A stretch of DNA of 64,000 nucleotides from Mucilaginibacter cryoferens (GCF_014205845.1 NZ_JACHCR010000024.1:1-64000); one strand, 5' to 3'. Positions 1 to 8,849 are shown, numbered from the stretch's first letter. Notes: generated by a model from the sequence alone, not told the origin. Numbers and translations: made by a program.

Positions 1-91
1 CTGGTCAACTTGACCCGGAATGCACTGGTCAATTTCCAGCGGAATCACTTTACTCTTTATCTATGAATTACTGGTCAACTTCCCCGGAATA
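1..91. mobile_element. End of an IS21-like insertion element, cut by the window edge
   Basis: Three spaced copies of a word close to CTGGTCAAYTTNNCCNGGAAT lie at 1-21, 25-45 and 71-90. Multiple, same-direction copies of a TGGTCA...CCGGAAT word are known from the ends of Bacteroidota IS21-family (istA/istB) elements. The last copy abuts the point where the GlmS reading frame stops making sense (about 91-93), so I infer an insertion whose transposase genes lie to the left, outside the window. No istA or istB coding is visible, so the family call rests only on the terminal repeats. Confidence 0.6.
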
Positions 92-766
92 TCCAACCAA
101 TAGCTCATCGCGTTTTATTAGCGCTATTTCATTATCCTTTAAATAGATAACGTTTTTGGTATATGCAATAATTGGTGTCGCGTCTGAGGCGATAAAATAT
201 TCGCCCTTACCAACCCCAATAACCAGGGGGCTACCCTTTCGTGCCGCAACTAATTGCCCGGGATTTTCTCGGTCTAAAATAACAATAGCATAAGCACCAA
301 TTACGGTATTTAAAGCTAAACGCACGGCCTCCATTAGATCGGTTTGTTCAATATTTTGAATCTCTTCAATCAGGTGGATCAGTACCTCAGTATCCGTTTC
401 ACTTTTAAAGCGATGCCCCCGGTTAATCAATTCTTCTTTAAGTGTAGCATAGTTTTCGATGATACCATTATGAATAATGTGTAACCGGTTATCATTCGAT
501 GTATGCGGATGAGAGTTAACATCAGAGGGCGCACCATGGGTAGCCCAGCGGGTGTGGCCAATGGCTACATGCCCACTTTTATCTTCGGTTTCAGTAAAAG
601 CTTCAAGAGACGATACCTTACCAATCTTTTTATAAATACTAAAACCTACCTGGTTTATAATGGCAATGCCAGTACTATCGTACCCGCGATACTCCAATCT
701 TTTAAGGCCGTTTATTACAATTGGCCAGGCATCACGAAATCCTATATAAGCTACAATTCCACACAT
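68..766 (-). pseudogene. glmS: N-terminal fragment of glucosamine-6-phosphate synthase (isomerizing)
   Basis: The 232 residues match the glutaminase (GATase type 2) half of GlmS, which makes glucosamine-6-phosphate from fructose-6-phosphate and glutamine. The protein starts MCGIVAYIG, so Cys2 becomes the N-terminal nucleophile, and the LEYRGYDS, HTRWATHG and HNGIIENY motifs follow. Full GlmS is about 610 residues; both SIS (sugar isomerase) domains are missing. The last six residues and the stop are read from the insertion-element end, so the gene is broken near position 92. GlmS is normally needed for cell-wall synthesis, so I infer that an intact copy exists elsewhere and that this was a second copy. 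A TAAATTTG -7-like element lies at 814-821, upstream of the start. Confidence 0.85.
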
Positions 767-1439
767 AATTTTGAGTTTTATTTTTATACCCTGTAAGTAA
801 TCATTTGCAAACTCAAATTTATTTAATTGTATTACAGTGAATTATAAAATGTAAGAATTGAACACCGATTGTAAATTATAGGAAAAATTACACAAAAGGT
901 GTAAATAAAATTATCCTTCAATTTACAACACGCCTGTCTTTGTGTTACTTAAAAACCACATTAGTTTGTTAACCTATTCAACATGCAAACTACTGGCCTA
1001 ATGATGAAATGATAAGAAATCTGCCGTAAGCATATCGGCTTCATAGTTGCCAATCCACCTGTCACACCCGGCAAAATAATTTCATCGTGTGTGAAAAGGC
1101 ATTTGTGATTCTTTACAATTTATTTTCAATTAAATGCCTGGATAAATAATTGAATATCTATTGAATACATTTGAGATATCAAAACCCCCAATAACCGAGT
1201 GTTTGTTTTTATGATGCAAATACCATTGCAACGAACAAATACTGTTTAGTTTCTTAAGCATGGTTTAATTTATCATGACTGGCTTATGTAACCGGTATTG
1301 CGAATGCTATTTGCTGGCATCACCGTTAAATTGTAAAAGAGCCTCAATCTGATGAATATAATTTTTGCCCGATGAAATTGTGAAATCACGGGCACAATGT
1401 AAAATGTACCATTTTCGATACCTAATAAAAAACTATAAT
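767..1439. other. Gene-free stretch between divergent genes
   Basis: This 673-base AT-rich stretch separates the broken glmS from the glycosyltransferase gene. It holds a TAAATTTG -7-like element for the minus strand (814-821) and a 17-base palindrome TTACACAAAAGGTGTAA (888-904) that could be an operator. I see no convincing coding sequence or RNA gene. Confidence 0.4.
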
Positions 1440-2297
1440 ATGATTAACGAAAACTTTATGGTAAGTGTTAGCTGCACAACTTACAATCAGGATAAATTTA
1501 TTACTCAAACAATTGAAAGCTTTTTGATGCAGCAAACAAACTTTCCATTTGAAATTGTAGTGGGCGATGATTGTTCTACCGATGGGACTTCAGCCATATT
1601 ACAATCATTTAAACAACAATACCCCGACAAAATAAAAGTGATTTCAGCAAATAAAAACGGCGGAGCTCATCAAAACACGATCAATACGCTGCATGCCTGT
1701 ACCGGAAAATACATTGCTCTTTGCGACGGCGATGATTACTGGACCAATCCTTTGAAATTACAGAAACAAGTGGATTTTTTAGAGCAAAACCCCGAATACG
1801 TCATTTGTTGCCATTATACCTGTGTAGTTGATACCGACGGGAATACTTTATACGTTGCCCCAAAACCAGTGCCACTAATACACACCTACCATGATTTACT
1901 CACAGGCAAGCAAGTTGAAACAAAAACAGCGACTGTAGTTTACCGTAACATCAACAAAATCAGCCTGCTGTTTCAGCAGCCCTGGTATTTTAACTGCTTT
2001 GCAGCCGACAAACTTTTTAAAATATTTTCAACATCGGTTACTGGTGGTAAAATATATGTAATGCCCGAAGTAATGAGTTGTTACCGTAATCATGTTGGTG
2101 GTATTTGGAGTATGATTAAAACAGAAGCCAGGATGGAAATGGTGATCAGCGATTTTAACCTAATTATTAAGCATTTTAGTTACAGTGGTATCCAGCGCGT
2201 AAAACTGCTATTGTTATACATTAACAGATATCTTTTATTTGAATTGAAGAGACACAGATTCCAAAAAATATACAATACAGTTAAACTACTGGTTTAA
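1440..2297 (+). CDS. Family 2 glycosyltransferase
   Basis: A GT-A fold glycosyltransferase that would move a sugar from a nucleotide donor to a cell-surface glycan. From the chosen start it has 285 residues. The family 2 signatures are clear: VSCTTYNQ near residues 10-17, the nucleotide-binding VVGDDCSTDGT at 40-50, and the metal-binding ALCDGDDYW at about 93-101. An in-frame start exists 75 bases upstream at 1365, but the homologous region begins right after the ATG at 1440, which follows an AT-rich leader. The C-terminus has hydrophobic and basic stretches, suggesting loose membrane attachment. It stands before a FemAB-like and a PhyH-like gene, so it may belong to a small glycan or lipid modification set. 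The acceptor cannot be told. Confidence 0.85.
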   Translation: MINENFMVSVSCTTYNQDKFITQTIESFLMQQTNFPFEIVVGDDCSTDGTSAILQSFKQQYPDKIKVISANKNGGAHQNTINTLHACTGKYIALCDGDDYWTNPLKLQKQVDFLEQNPEYVICCHYTCVVDTDGNTLYVAPKPVPLIHTYHDLLTGKQVETKTATVVYRNINKISLLFQQPWYFNCFAADKLFKIFSTSVTGGKIYVMPEVMSCYRNHVGGIWSMIKTEARMEMVISDFNLIIKHFSYSGIQRVKLLLLYINRYLLFELKRHRFQKIYNTVKLLV

Positions 2298-2370
2298 TCC
2301 ACACGCACTATTACCTATAATATAAGTAGATAACTCGTAATTACCCGTCATACTAAAAGGTGTAAACCTA

Positions 2371-2595
2371 TTATTCCCAGCTAATCATAAAGCCCCAATT
2401 ACCCAAATCGGGGCCAGATACAATTATATCAACCGAACCGGTTTCATGCTTTATTGTATATTCTGCTATCGCTGTAACGGTAGTCTCTTTATTTAAACAA
2501 TTTCTAACCAAATCAATTTGGCTTAAATATCGGAGGTTCCTAAATCACCAAACTTCAAATTAAGGTGCAAACGCTTTTCATTATCACCTAACATT
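2371..2595 (-). pseudogene. Possible frameshifted remnant of a small gene
   Basis: On the minus strand an ATG at 2595 opens a frame that reads MLGDNEKRLHLNLKFGDLG and stops after 23 codons. A neighbouring frame, open across the same spot, carries on for about 50 codons with protein-like composition, including VDIIVSGPDLGNWGFMISW, and ends at 2371. Together they would make one protein of about 75 residues split by a single frameshift. I do not recognise the family. It lies in an otherwise empty gap, close to the insertion element and another remnant, which fits local decay. Chance open frames are the alternative. Confidence 0.35.
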
Positions 2596-2625
2596 TCTAT
2601 CACCCCCACTCTAACTGCAAATATT

Positions 2626-3702
2626 ATGGATTACAAACAATTTACCGTCCGGGATAAAGATGGCTGGGATGCCTACATTCATCGCGCATTTATTCACGAT
2701 GTCTTTCATAGCTGGCACTACCACTCCTTAAGCACGGAAGGAGAACAACTTCTTTTTGTTTACGAACAAGAAAATCTTTTTATTGCCCTGCCAGTAATAA
2801 AAAGAAAGATAGAAAATTCACCTTTTTTTGACATGACTTCTGTTTATGGCTATGGCGGGCCAATGTCAAATGTTGATCTACGCGCGATACCAGCCAATAT
2901 AGTAGCTGCTTTTAAACTGGCTTTTATCGATTTCATGAAACATGAAAATGCAATCTGTATATTCTGTCGCCTGCACCCTTTTATGAATCAGCATCATATA
3001 CTCGAAAGTATTGGCGGCTTAAAACACAATGGCACAACATTATACATCGATTTATCAACATCCATTAATGATCAAAGGGATAAATACAAGAAAAGGCTTT
3101 ACAGAAAAATCAAAAAAATGCGCGAAAAGGGTTATATAATAAAGGACAATAACAGCCCCGACGAGATAAAATATTTTATAGATATGTACTATAAAAATAT
3201 GGATCGGGTAAATGCCTCTTCAAATTATTATTTCGACGAAAAATATTTTTCGGACATTATTAACATGGAGGGCTATGAAAATAAGCTTATCCTTATATAC
3301 AATGGCACAGAACTTATTTGCGGCGCGGTTTTATTACTTTCAGGGAGTATCATCAGAAACCATCTTTCAGCCACTTCGCCCAATTACTTAAAAGAATCGC
3401 CGAGTAAATTGCTTACCGACGAAATAAGTATTATAGGGCGAAAGCTTGGCAAAAAAATCTTTCACCTTGGCGGCGGAGTAGGTGGAAAAGAAGATTCGCT
3501 TTTTGAGTTCAAAAGTTATTTTTCGGATTTACAAATAACCGACCACATATGGTGTTATGTTAATGACCATGACGCATATAATAATCTCGTAGCAAAAAGT
3601 TCGTCGCTGGTCGATTCCGGGTCGAACTACTTTCCATTATATCGCCGCCCGGCTCCTAAAGCCGAAGTAGTAGCCCCAACTATTGATGCAACCAATGCTT
3701 AA
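2626..3702 (+). CDS. FemAB/GNAT-like acyltransferase (lipid II or amino-acyl transferase type)
   Basis: A 358-residue protein of the FemAB-related GNAT superfamily (Acetyltransf_6 type). It has two GNAT-like halves: an N-terminal part with YGYGGPMSNVD near residues 75-85, and a C-terminal part with the typical HLGGGVGGKEDSLFEFK segment at about 280-297. Characterised relatives add amino acids to peptidoglycan precursors or take part in exopolysaccharide modification. There is no signal peptide, so it acts in the cytoplasm, perhaps at the membrane face. The stop lies 21 bases before the PhyH gene, so the two are probably co-transcribed. The substrate is unknown; the role in surface-glycan tailoring is inferred from the neighbouring glycosyltransferase. 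Confidence 0.75.
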   Translation: MDYKQFTVRDKDGWDAYIHRAFIHDVFHSWHYHSLSTEGEQLLFVYEQENLFIALPVIKRKIENSPFFDMTSVYGYGGPMSNVDLRAIPANIVAAFKLAFIDFMKHENAICIFCRLHPFMNQHHILESIGGLKHNGTTLYIDLSTSINDQRDKYKKRLYRKIKKMREKGYIIKDNNSPDEIKYFIDMYYKNMDRVNASSNYYFDEKYFSDIINMEGYENKLILIYNGTELICGAVLLLSGSIIRNHLSATSPNYLKESPSKLLTDEISIIGRKLGKKIFHLGGGVGGKEDSLFEFKSYFSDLQITDHIWCYVNDHDAYNNLVAKSSSLVDSGSNYFPLYRRPAPKAEVVAPTIDATNA

Positions 3703-3723
3703 TTCCTTTATAAATCAAATATT

Positions 3724-4527
3724 ATGAGAAATAAATTTAATTATTCTGAAACAGATCTGACAACTTTTGATAATATTATGGCCGAGTACGGTTGGATTGT
3801 TTACGAAAATGTATTGGATGCAGATTTTGTTGATGAGATTGCCGATTCGTTGGTTAGGTCTTACGAAGAGCGAAGAAAAATTCAAGTAAAAAATGGTATT
3901 GCAGCAGCCATGAACGGCACATTGCACCACCTTGTTGAAAGAGATGCCTTCGCACTCAAGTTTCTTGATAAAAAATATTGCGATAATCAAATGAGGCATT
4001 TTTTAGACGGCAATTATATCCTTAACTCACTGGGTGCCGTAATTAATTTAAAAGGAGATAATCCCTATGTTCAAAACGTTCATAGAGATATCAGAAGCTA
4101 TACCGGCAATTTTAAAATAATGATTCAAATGATGGTTATTTTGGACGACTTTACCCTTGAAAATGGTGCAACACACCTTCTTTCGGGCTCACATCGTTCT
4201 AAAGAAAAACCTGAAACCGATTTCTTTTTCAAAAACTCCGACCGTGCAGTAGTAAAAAAAGGAAGCATTGTTTTATTTGACTCCAACCTGTGGCATGCCA
4301 GCGGAAAAAATAACACTAATGGCCAAAGGCGTACCCTTACCATGGCCTTTACCCGCCCGTTTTTTAAACAGCAACTTGATTACCCCCGGGCATTAGGCTA
4401 TACATTTGGTGAGACATTGAACGAAGGCTTAAGGCAGGTTTTAGGTTATAATGCACGTACACCAGAAAACCTGGATGAATATTATCAACCCGTTGAAAAA
4501 AGAATGTACCAACCGGGTCAAGGCTAA
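3724..4527 (+). CDS. Phytanoyl-CoA dioxygenase (PhyH) family Fe(II)/2-oxoglutarate oxygenase
   Basis: A 267-residue protein with the iron-binding facial triad of the PhyH family: His120-x-Asp122 in NVHRD and the distal His191 in LWHASG. Arg202/203 in GQRRTLTMAF is placed to bind 2-oxoglutarate. Family members hydroxylate small molecules, fatty acyl groups or sugars. It follows the FemAB-like gene by 21 bases and probably shares its transcript. The substrate cannot be told from sequence. Its place in a glycosyltransferase/acyltransferase group suggests modification of a surface glycan or a secondary metabolite, which is inference. Confidence 0.8.
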   Translation: MRNKFNYSETDLTTFDNIMAEYGWIVYENVLDADFVDEIADSLVRSYEERRKIQVKNGIAAAMNGTLHHLVERDAFALKFLDKKYCDNQMRHFLDGNYILNSLGAVINLKGDNPYVQNVHRDIRSYTGNFKIMIQMMVILDDFTLENGATHLLSGSHRSKEKPETDFFFKNSDRAVVKKGSIVLFDSNLWHASGKNNTNGQRRTLTMAFTRPFFKQQLDYPRALGYTFGETLNEGLRQVLGYNARTPENLDEYYQPVEKRMYQPGQG

Positions 4528-4556
4528 TCAATAAAGTTCAATCAGAATGAACCTGA

Positions 4557-4857
4557 TCACCCCTTATAGCTGTAAACAGTGTGCCGGTAAAGGTGTTTTG
4601 CCGCAAAGCTGCCAATAATTAAAGGCACTAAAATGATGGTTCCCCCGCAGAACGTTTACAGCAATGCAAGTGCTGTAAAGGGCGCATGGATACATCCACT
4701 CAAAATAGCTGCCATTCCTATTATCATAAAATTAACGGGTATTAAATGGGTGCAAAAAAAATGATTTAATGATAATGCAAATGATAATCCTAAAAATGCA
4801 CCGATAACCAAACTGGGCGCAGCAAACTTAGATAGCACGCCGATAAATCGTTTTATA
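4557..4857 (-). pseudogene. Remnant of a ClC-type voltage-gated chloride channel/transporter
   Basis: The minus strand encodes FAAPSLVIGAFLGLSF and then IIGMAAILSGCIHAPFTALA, which match two conserved stretches of ClC proteins (the GxFAPSL filter region and the HAPLTA helix). An in-frame stop at 4656-4658 interrupts it. The same frame then carries on for about 32 more codons (TFCGGTIILVPLIIGSF and on), like the end of the ClC membrane domain, to a stop at 4557. Everything N-terminal (about 350 residues) is missing and no start is present. It is therefore a decayed tail and not a functional channel. Confidence 0.7.
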
Positions 4858-4873
4858 TAATTCCGTTTAAAAT

Positions 4874-5437
4874 TTAAAGCTTATCAATGGATTTTCGCTT
4901 TCGCTGTTCTGTAGCTTTGAACCGGCTGGGAGTTAAACCAGTTATCGTTTTAAACTGCGCAGATAAATGCGCACTGCTACTGTAGCCCATTTTCCAGGTG
5001 ATCTCATTTAAATTCAATTCGCCATACTCCAGCAGTTCTTTCACCTTTTCGATCTTTTGCTGAATAATAAACTTTTCAATGGTCGTATCTTCCGCATCAG
5101 AGAACATCCGGCTGAGATAGGAGTACTCTTTATTCAGCCCCTCTGACAGGTATTGTGAAAAATTCAGGTGCGTATCTGCCAGGTCGCTATGGTGTACCTT
5201 TTCAATGATCAGACTTTTTATACGTTCTACAATGCGGTCCTTTTCATTGTCTAACAACTCAAACCCCAGCAATTTAAGCTGCGAAGAGATCAGGCTCAGT
5301 TGCTCGCCATCAGGTTCGGGCTGAACGGTTGCGGCCCCTAAACTAACCTCACTAACATCCAGCCCGATATTTTGCAATTGCTGCCTTACCACCATAATGC
5401 AGCGGTCACAAACCATATTTTTGATATGCAGTACCAT
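4874..5437 (-). CDS. AraC-type regulator with an N-terminal heavy-metal (HMA-like) domain
   Basis: A 187-residue protein. Residues 1-65 look like an HMA fold with a metal-binding C10-D-R-C13 pair, and residues of about 90-180 form an AraC-type double helix-turn-helix (YLSRMFSDAEDTTIEKFIIQ, then WKMGYSSSAHLSAQFK). This is much shorter than usual AraC proteins because the HMA-like part replaces the cupin sensor. It is the last gene of the copA-copZ-regulator set, 24 bases after the chaperone gene. I infer that it binds Cu(I) through the cysteine pair and controls the operon. The HMA fold is diverged, so metal binding is not certain. Confidence 0.85.
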   Translation of the reverse strand: MVLHIKNMVCDRCIMVVRQQLQNIGLDVSEVSLGAATVQPEPDGEQLSLISSQLKLLGFELLDNEKDRIVERIKSLIIEKVHHSDLADTHLNFSQYLSEGLNKEYSYLSRMFSDAEDTTIEKFIIQQKIEKVKELLEYGELNLNEITWKMGYSSSAHLSAQFKTITGLTPSRFKATEQRKRKSIDKL

Positions 5438-5461
5438 GTGTTTATTTAAATAAAAATACGA

Positions 5462-5674
5462 TTAAATTTTTTCAGCCTGATAGCCTTTGATTTTTAAAGC
5501 GCTGATAACCTCGCTTGCGGTTAGTCCCTCTTCGGATTGTAAAGTAAGGATCTTATCAGGGTTCGCGGTATCCACCTCCCATTTATCTATGCCTTTTAAA
5601 GTATTTAACACTGGCGTAACGGTTGCAATACAGCCACCACATTTGATATTTGTTTTGAATTTTAAAGTTTCCAT
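5462..5674 (-). CDS. copZ: Copper chaperone-like heavy-metal-associated domain protein
   Basis: A single 70-residue HMA domain (beta-alpha-beta-beta-alpha-beta pattern) with metal ligands C12-G-G-C15 in NIKCGGCIATV. Proteins of this size hand Cu(I) to CopA in the cytoplasm. It sits between copA (17 bases away) and the HMA-AraC gene (24 bases), all on the minus strand, which supports a shared operon. The CGGC loop differs from the common MxCxxC loop by lacking the preceding Met, as in many Bacteroidota copies. The name copZ is assigned by context. Confidence 0.85.
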   Translation of the reverse strand: METLKFKTNIKCGGCIATVTPVLNTLKGIDKWEVDTANPDKILTLQSEEGLTASEVISALKIKGYQAEKI

Positions 5675-5691
5675 TTTATTGTCTTTTTAAA

Positions 5692-7920
5692 TTAGAGATT
5701 AAGTTTTGAATATTTTAGCCGGAGGCTATTGCTGACTACCGATACAGAACTCAATGCCATGGCCGCACCAGCAATCATCGGGTTAAGTAAAAAACCATTG
5801 ATAGGATATAGTAATCCGGCGGCAATAGGTATGCCAATTAAATTGTATATAAAAGCCCAGAACAGGTTTTGTCTAATTGTACGAACGGTTAGTTTAGACA
5901 ACCTCAATGCTTTGGGTACTTGCCTTAAATCAGATGATACTAAAGTAATTTTAGCAACATCCATGGCAATGTCTGAACCTTTACCCATAGCAATACTAAC
6001 GTCGGCCTGGGCTAAAGCCTGGCTGTCATTGATACCATCGCCTATCATGGCCACAACCTTACCTTGTGCTTGTAATTCCTTTACAAAGGCTGCTTTATCG
6101 GCTGGCAGCGTATCCGCCTGGTAATGTTCAACACCTACCTGTTTTGCAATAGCCGATGCCGTTTGCGCATTATCTCCGGTAAGCATATAAACTGCAATAC
6201 CTTGCAACTTTAGCTGCTTTACGGCTTCCGCCGAACCGATTTTTATTTGATCCGCTATAGCAGCTATTGCCAGCACTTGTTTATCATCTGCCAGATAGAC
6301 TACTGTATTGGCCTGTTTTAAAGCGTTTGCTATACTATTTTGTAACTCTTGAGGGATATCGATACCCCTCTCTTCTATTAGCTTATGACTTCCGGCAAAA
6401 TAAACCTGCCTATCAAACACGGCTTCAACGCCTCTACTGGTAAGACTGTTAAATGATGTATTGCTTATAGCCGTTACATCTGCAGATTTTAAATATGTAA
6501 CAATAGCGTCTGCCAAAGGATGCTCGGATTGTTGTTCTAACGATAAAAAGACAGCCTGCAAATGGTTTTTGTTTTGTGAAGCTGACCAAACAATGCTATT
6601 AACAATGGGTTTCCCCTCAGTTATCGTTCCGGTTTTATCCAGCACCACAGCATTTATTTTATGAGCTAATTCTAACCCTTCTGCATCTTTAATCAGAATG
6701 CCATTTTCGGCTCCCTTGCCTATGCCCACCATAATAGCTGTTGGAGTGGCTAATCCTAACGCACATGGGCAGGCAATAACCAAAACAGTTACCATTGCTA
6801 ATAACCCCTGCGTGAAAGCATGCTGACCGCCAAATAACAGCCATGCAGCTAAACTTAAAAGAGCTATCAGCAGAACCACAGGCACAAAAACACCTGCAAT
6901 TTTATCCACTAACCTTTGTACAGGTGCTTTTGAGCCTTGCGCATCCTGCACTAACTGAATGATATTGGCCAGCATGGTATCACTGCCTACTTTTTTTGCA
7001 CTGAAGCGAAAACTGCCTTTTTGGTTTAAAGTACCTGCAAAAACCTTTTCACCAGGCTTTTTTTCTACGGCAATAGGCTCGCCACTAATCATGCTTTCAT
7101 CCACAAATGAATATCCTTCATAAATTAACCCATCAACCGGAATTTTATCTCCCGGGCGAACTAACAGGCAATCGCCAATTTGTACATCTGCAATGGCCCT
7201 TTCTATTTCTCCGTTTGAAGTAATGAGCAATACTGTTTTAGGTTGCAAACCGATCAGTTTTTCAATCGCCGACGAGGTGTTAGATTTGGCTCTTTCTTCC
7301 AGAAGTTTACCCAACATAATAAAAACGATCACCACCGATGCCGCTTCAAAGTAAACATGTGGGTGTAATCCCTGACGATACCAAAACGCTGGAAAAAAGG
7401 TATTAAACGTGCTGAATAAAAATGCGATGCCGGTACTCATAGCTACCAGTGTATCCATGTTGGCCCTGCCGTGGCGGGCTTGTTTAGCTGCACCGGTAAA
7501 AAACTTCCTGCCGAACCAAAACAACACCGGTGCTGTCAATATCAACATCATGTAATTGGCATACGGCACGTTCATAAATATCATCCCGATAATTACCACG
7601 GGAACTGTTAAAACAGTTGCCCATATCATGTTCCGTTTAAGCTTTTGGTAATTATTCTGTTGCGCTTCTGCCTGTTTCGTTTTTCCATTGATAGTATCAA
7701 TGATCAGATCATAACCAATTGCCTGAACAGATCGCGCTAAATCTTCGGGCTTTACAATTTCTGTATGATAAGCAACTTTTACAGATTGGGTTGCGTAGTT
7801 AACCTCTGCTTTTTCAACTCCCTTTTGAGCGCCTATCATAGATTCTACGCTCGACGCACAGGATGCACAAGTCATACCGGTAACGGGGAATGTAAGCGTT
7901 TCTAATTGCTGTGTTGCCAT
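5692..7920 (-). CDS. copA: Cu(I)-exporting P-type ATPase
   Basis: A 742-residue P1B-type ATPase that pumps Cu(I) out of the cytoplasm. Visible in order: an N-terminal HMA domain with GMTCASC (C18, C21), a pair of extra N-terminal membrane helices, the actuator-domain motif SGEPI, the intramembrane CPCALGLATP copper site, the phosphorylated Asp in DKTGTITEG, the SEHPLADAI nucleotide-binding motif and the GDGINDSQAL hinge motif. Length and domain order are normal for CopA with one HMA domain. It is first in a three-gene operon with a chaperone and an HMA-AraC regulator. A TATTTTTG -7 element lies 20 bases before the start codon. Confidence 0.95.
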   Translation of the reverse strand: MATQQLETLTFPVTGMTCASCASSVESMIGAQKGVEKAEVNYATQSVKVAYHTEIVKPEDLARSVQAIGYDLIIDTINGKTKQAEAQQNNYQKLKRNMIWATVLTVPVVIIGMIFMNVPYANYMMLILTAPVLFWFGRKFFTGAAKQARHGRANMDTLVAMSTGIAFLFSTFNTFFPAFWYRQGLHPHVYFEAASVVIVFIMLGKLLEERAKSNTSSAIEKLIGLQPKTVLLITSNGEIERAIADVQIGDCLLVRPGDKIPVDGLIYEGYSFVDESMISGEPIAVEKKPGEKVFAGTLNQKGSFRFSAKKVGSDTMLANIIQLVQDAQGSKAPVQRLVDKIAGVFVPVVLLIALLSLAAWLLFGGQHAFTQGLLAMVTVLVIACPCALGLATPTAIMVGIGKGAENGILIKDAEGLELAHKINAVVLDKTGTITEGKPIVNSIVWSASQNKNHLQAVFLSLEQQSEHPLADAIVTYLKSADVTAISNTSFNSLTSRGVEAVFDRQVYFAGSHKLIEERGIDIPQELQNSIANALKQANTVVYLADDKQVLAIAAIADQIKIGSAEAVKQLKLQGIAVYMLTGDNAQTASAIAKQVGVEHYQADTLPADKAAFVKELQAQGKVVAMIGDGINDSQALAQADVSIAMGKGSDIAMDVAKITLVSSDLRQVPKALRLSKLTVRTIRQNLFWAFIYNLIGIPIAAGLLYPINGFLLNPMIAGAAMALSSVSVVSNSLRLKYSKLNL

Positions 7921-7939
7921 GGGTGTTTTATTTATAACA

Positions 7940-7947
7940 CAAAAATA
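7940..7947 (-). promoter_or_regulatory. Putative -7 element of the copA promoter
   Basis: The minus strand reads TATTTTTG, matching the Bacteroidota -7 consensus TAnnTTTG, 20 bases before the copA ATG. This would give a leader of about a dozen bases. No good TTTG -33 element is visible at the usual distance, as expected for a promoter needing an activator. Confidence 0.35.
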
Positions 7948-8234
7948 CGATGCCTGATAGGCTTATGTTTTACATGATTCCCATAAAGATTTATATAATT
8001 TAGCGAAACGATGTTATAGAATGTTTGTGAGCAGATACAAAAAAAGCAAGGGGCCCCAGAGAAGATTTACACCAGGACGATAGTAAATTAACAGGAAAGG
8101 AAGTATTTATTGGTGTATCCTTTGATTAGTTGGCTGCCACGAACATGGGTTATAGCAAAAACATGATTTGTAGACGTTTTTACGATCATCAATCCGGTCG
8201 TTTCTATAAGACCAACTTCGTTATAACATGAAGG
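7948..8234. other. Gene-free stretch upstream of the copper operon
   Basis: About 290 bases between the copA promoter and the end of the DUF417 gene. Short open frames on both strands are interrupted by stops and resemble no family I know. It probably contains upstream control sites for copA and the 3' end region of the DUF417 gene. Confidence 0.3.
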
Positions 8235-8807
8235 TTATTTCCTGGTACTCATACGGGAAAGATACAGCTGTGCAGATTCACTCATGGTGATAATGGCACC
8301 GGCAAGAATTACGATATCTTTTATTACCAACCTGCCACGGCCTGATAAGTACGGAAAACCCCACTGGTGATCACTTAGATGGGGTACCCAACTTTCGGGG
8401 GTTGTCAGCAAAAAAGACAATGTACCTAATGTCATTAAAAACACAAGGATACTTGCAATCATACTGGGCAACGGAGCCACTTTATATAATGCCACCAAAA
8501 TACCCAAAGTTATAAGAAATATACCGAGACCGTATGCAAACCCGTAGGTATTATTGGTTTTATTCCATTCATGGTTTACTACATTTAATTCTCCTTCTTT
8601 GTTCATATGGGTTTTATATTCTTCAGGGTGATGATAGAAAAACGACATAAAAGGGCTGTTAGCAACAAAGGGTACAATACCATCGGCTTCATAAGTAAAA
8701 AACTTGAGGGCACCAATCCATATAAATACAATTACGATGGCGTAACGCACAGTCTTTTTTCCTAAATGATCAAGGCCTGCAATAAATTTTAAGATGGAAC
8801 TTTTCAT
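8235..8807 (-). CDS. DUF417 (YkgB/RclC-like) inner-membrane protein
   Basis: A 190-residue protein with about four membrane helices and the family signature FFTYEADGIVPFVANSPFMS at about residues 37-56. The E. coli member RclC (YkgB) belongs to the reactive chlorine resistance regulon, which is controlled by an AraC-type activator. The biochemical role of the family is unknown. The gene is alone; its upstream region carries two phased TGTCCA boxes and a TATCTTTG -7 element, so control by an activator is likely. A hydrophilic insert (about residues 60-85) is predicted between the first two helices. Confidence 0.85.
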   Translation of the reverse strand: MKSSILKFIAGLDHLGKKTVRYAIVIVFIWIGALKFFTYEADGIVPFVANSPFMSFFYHHPEEYKTHMNKEGELNVVNHEWNKTNNTYGFAYGLGIFLITLGILVALYKVAPLPSMIASILVFLMTLGTLSFLLTTPESWVPHLSDHQWGFPYLSGRGRLVIKDIVILAGAIITMSESAQLYLSRMSTRK

Positions 8808-8849
8808 TGTGTTTTACTTTTTATAGTTTAATAACAGTTATTTACTAAT

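Noticed and set aside
767..1439. tRNA, riboswitch or glmS-type ribozyme upstream of glmS
   Set aside because: I found no cloverleaf and no conserved ribozyme core; glmS ribozymes belong mainly to Firmicutes.
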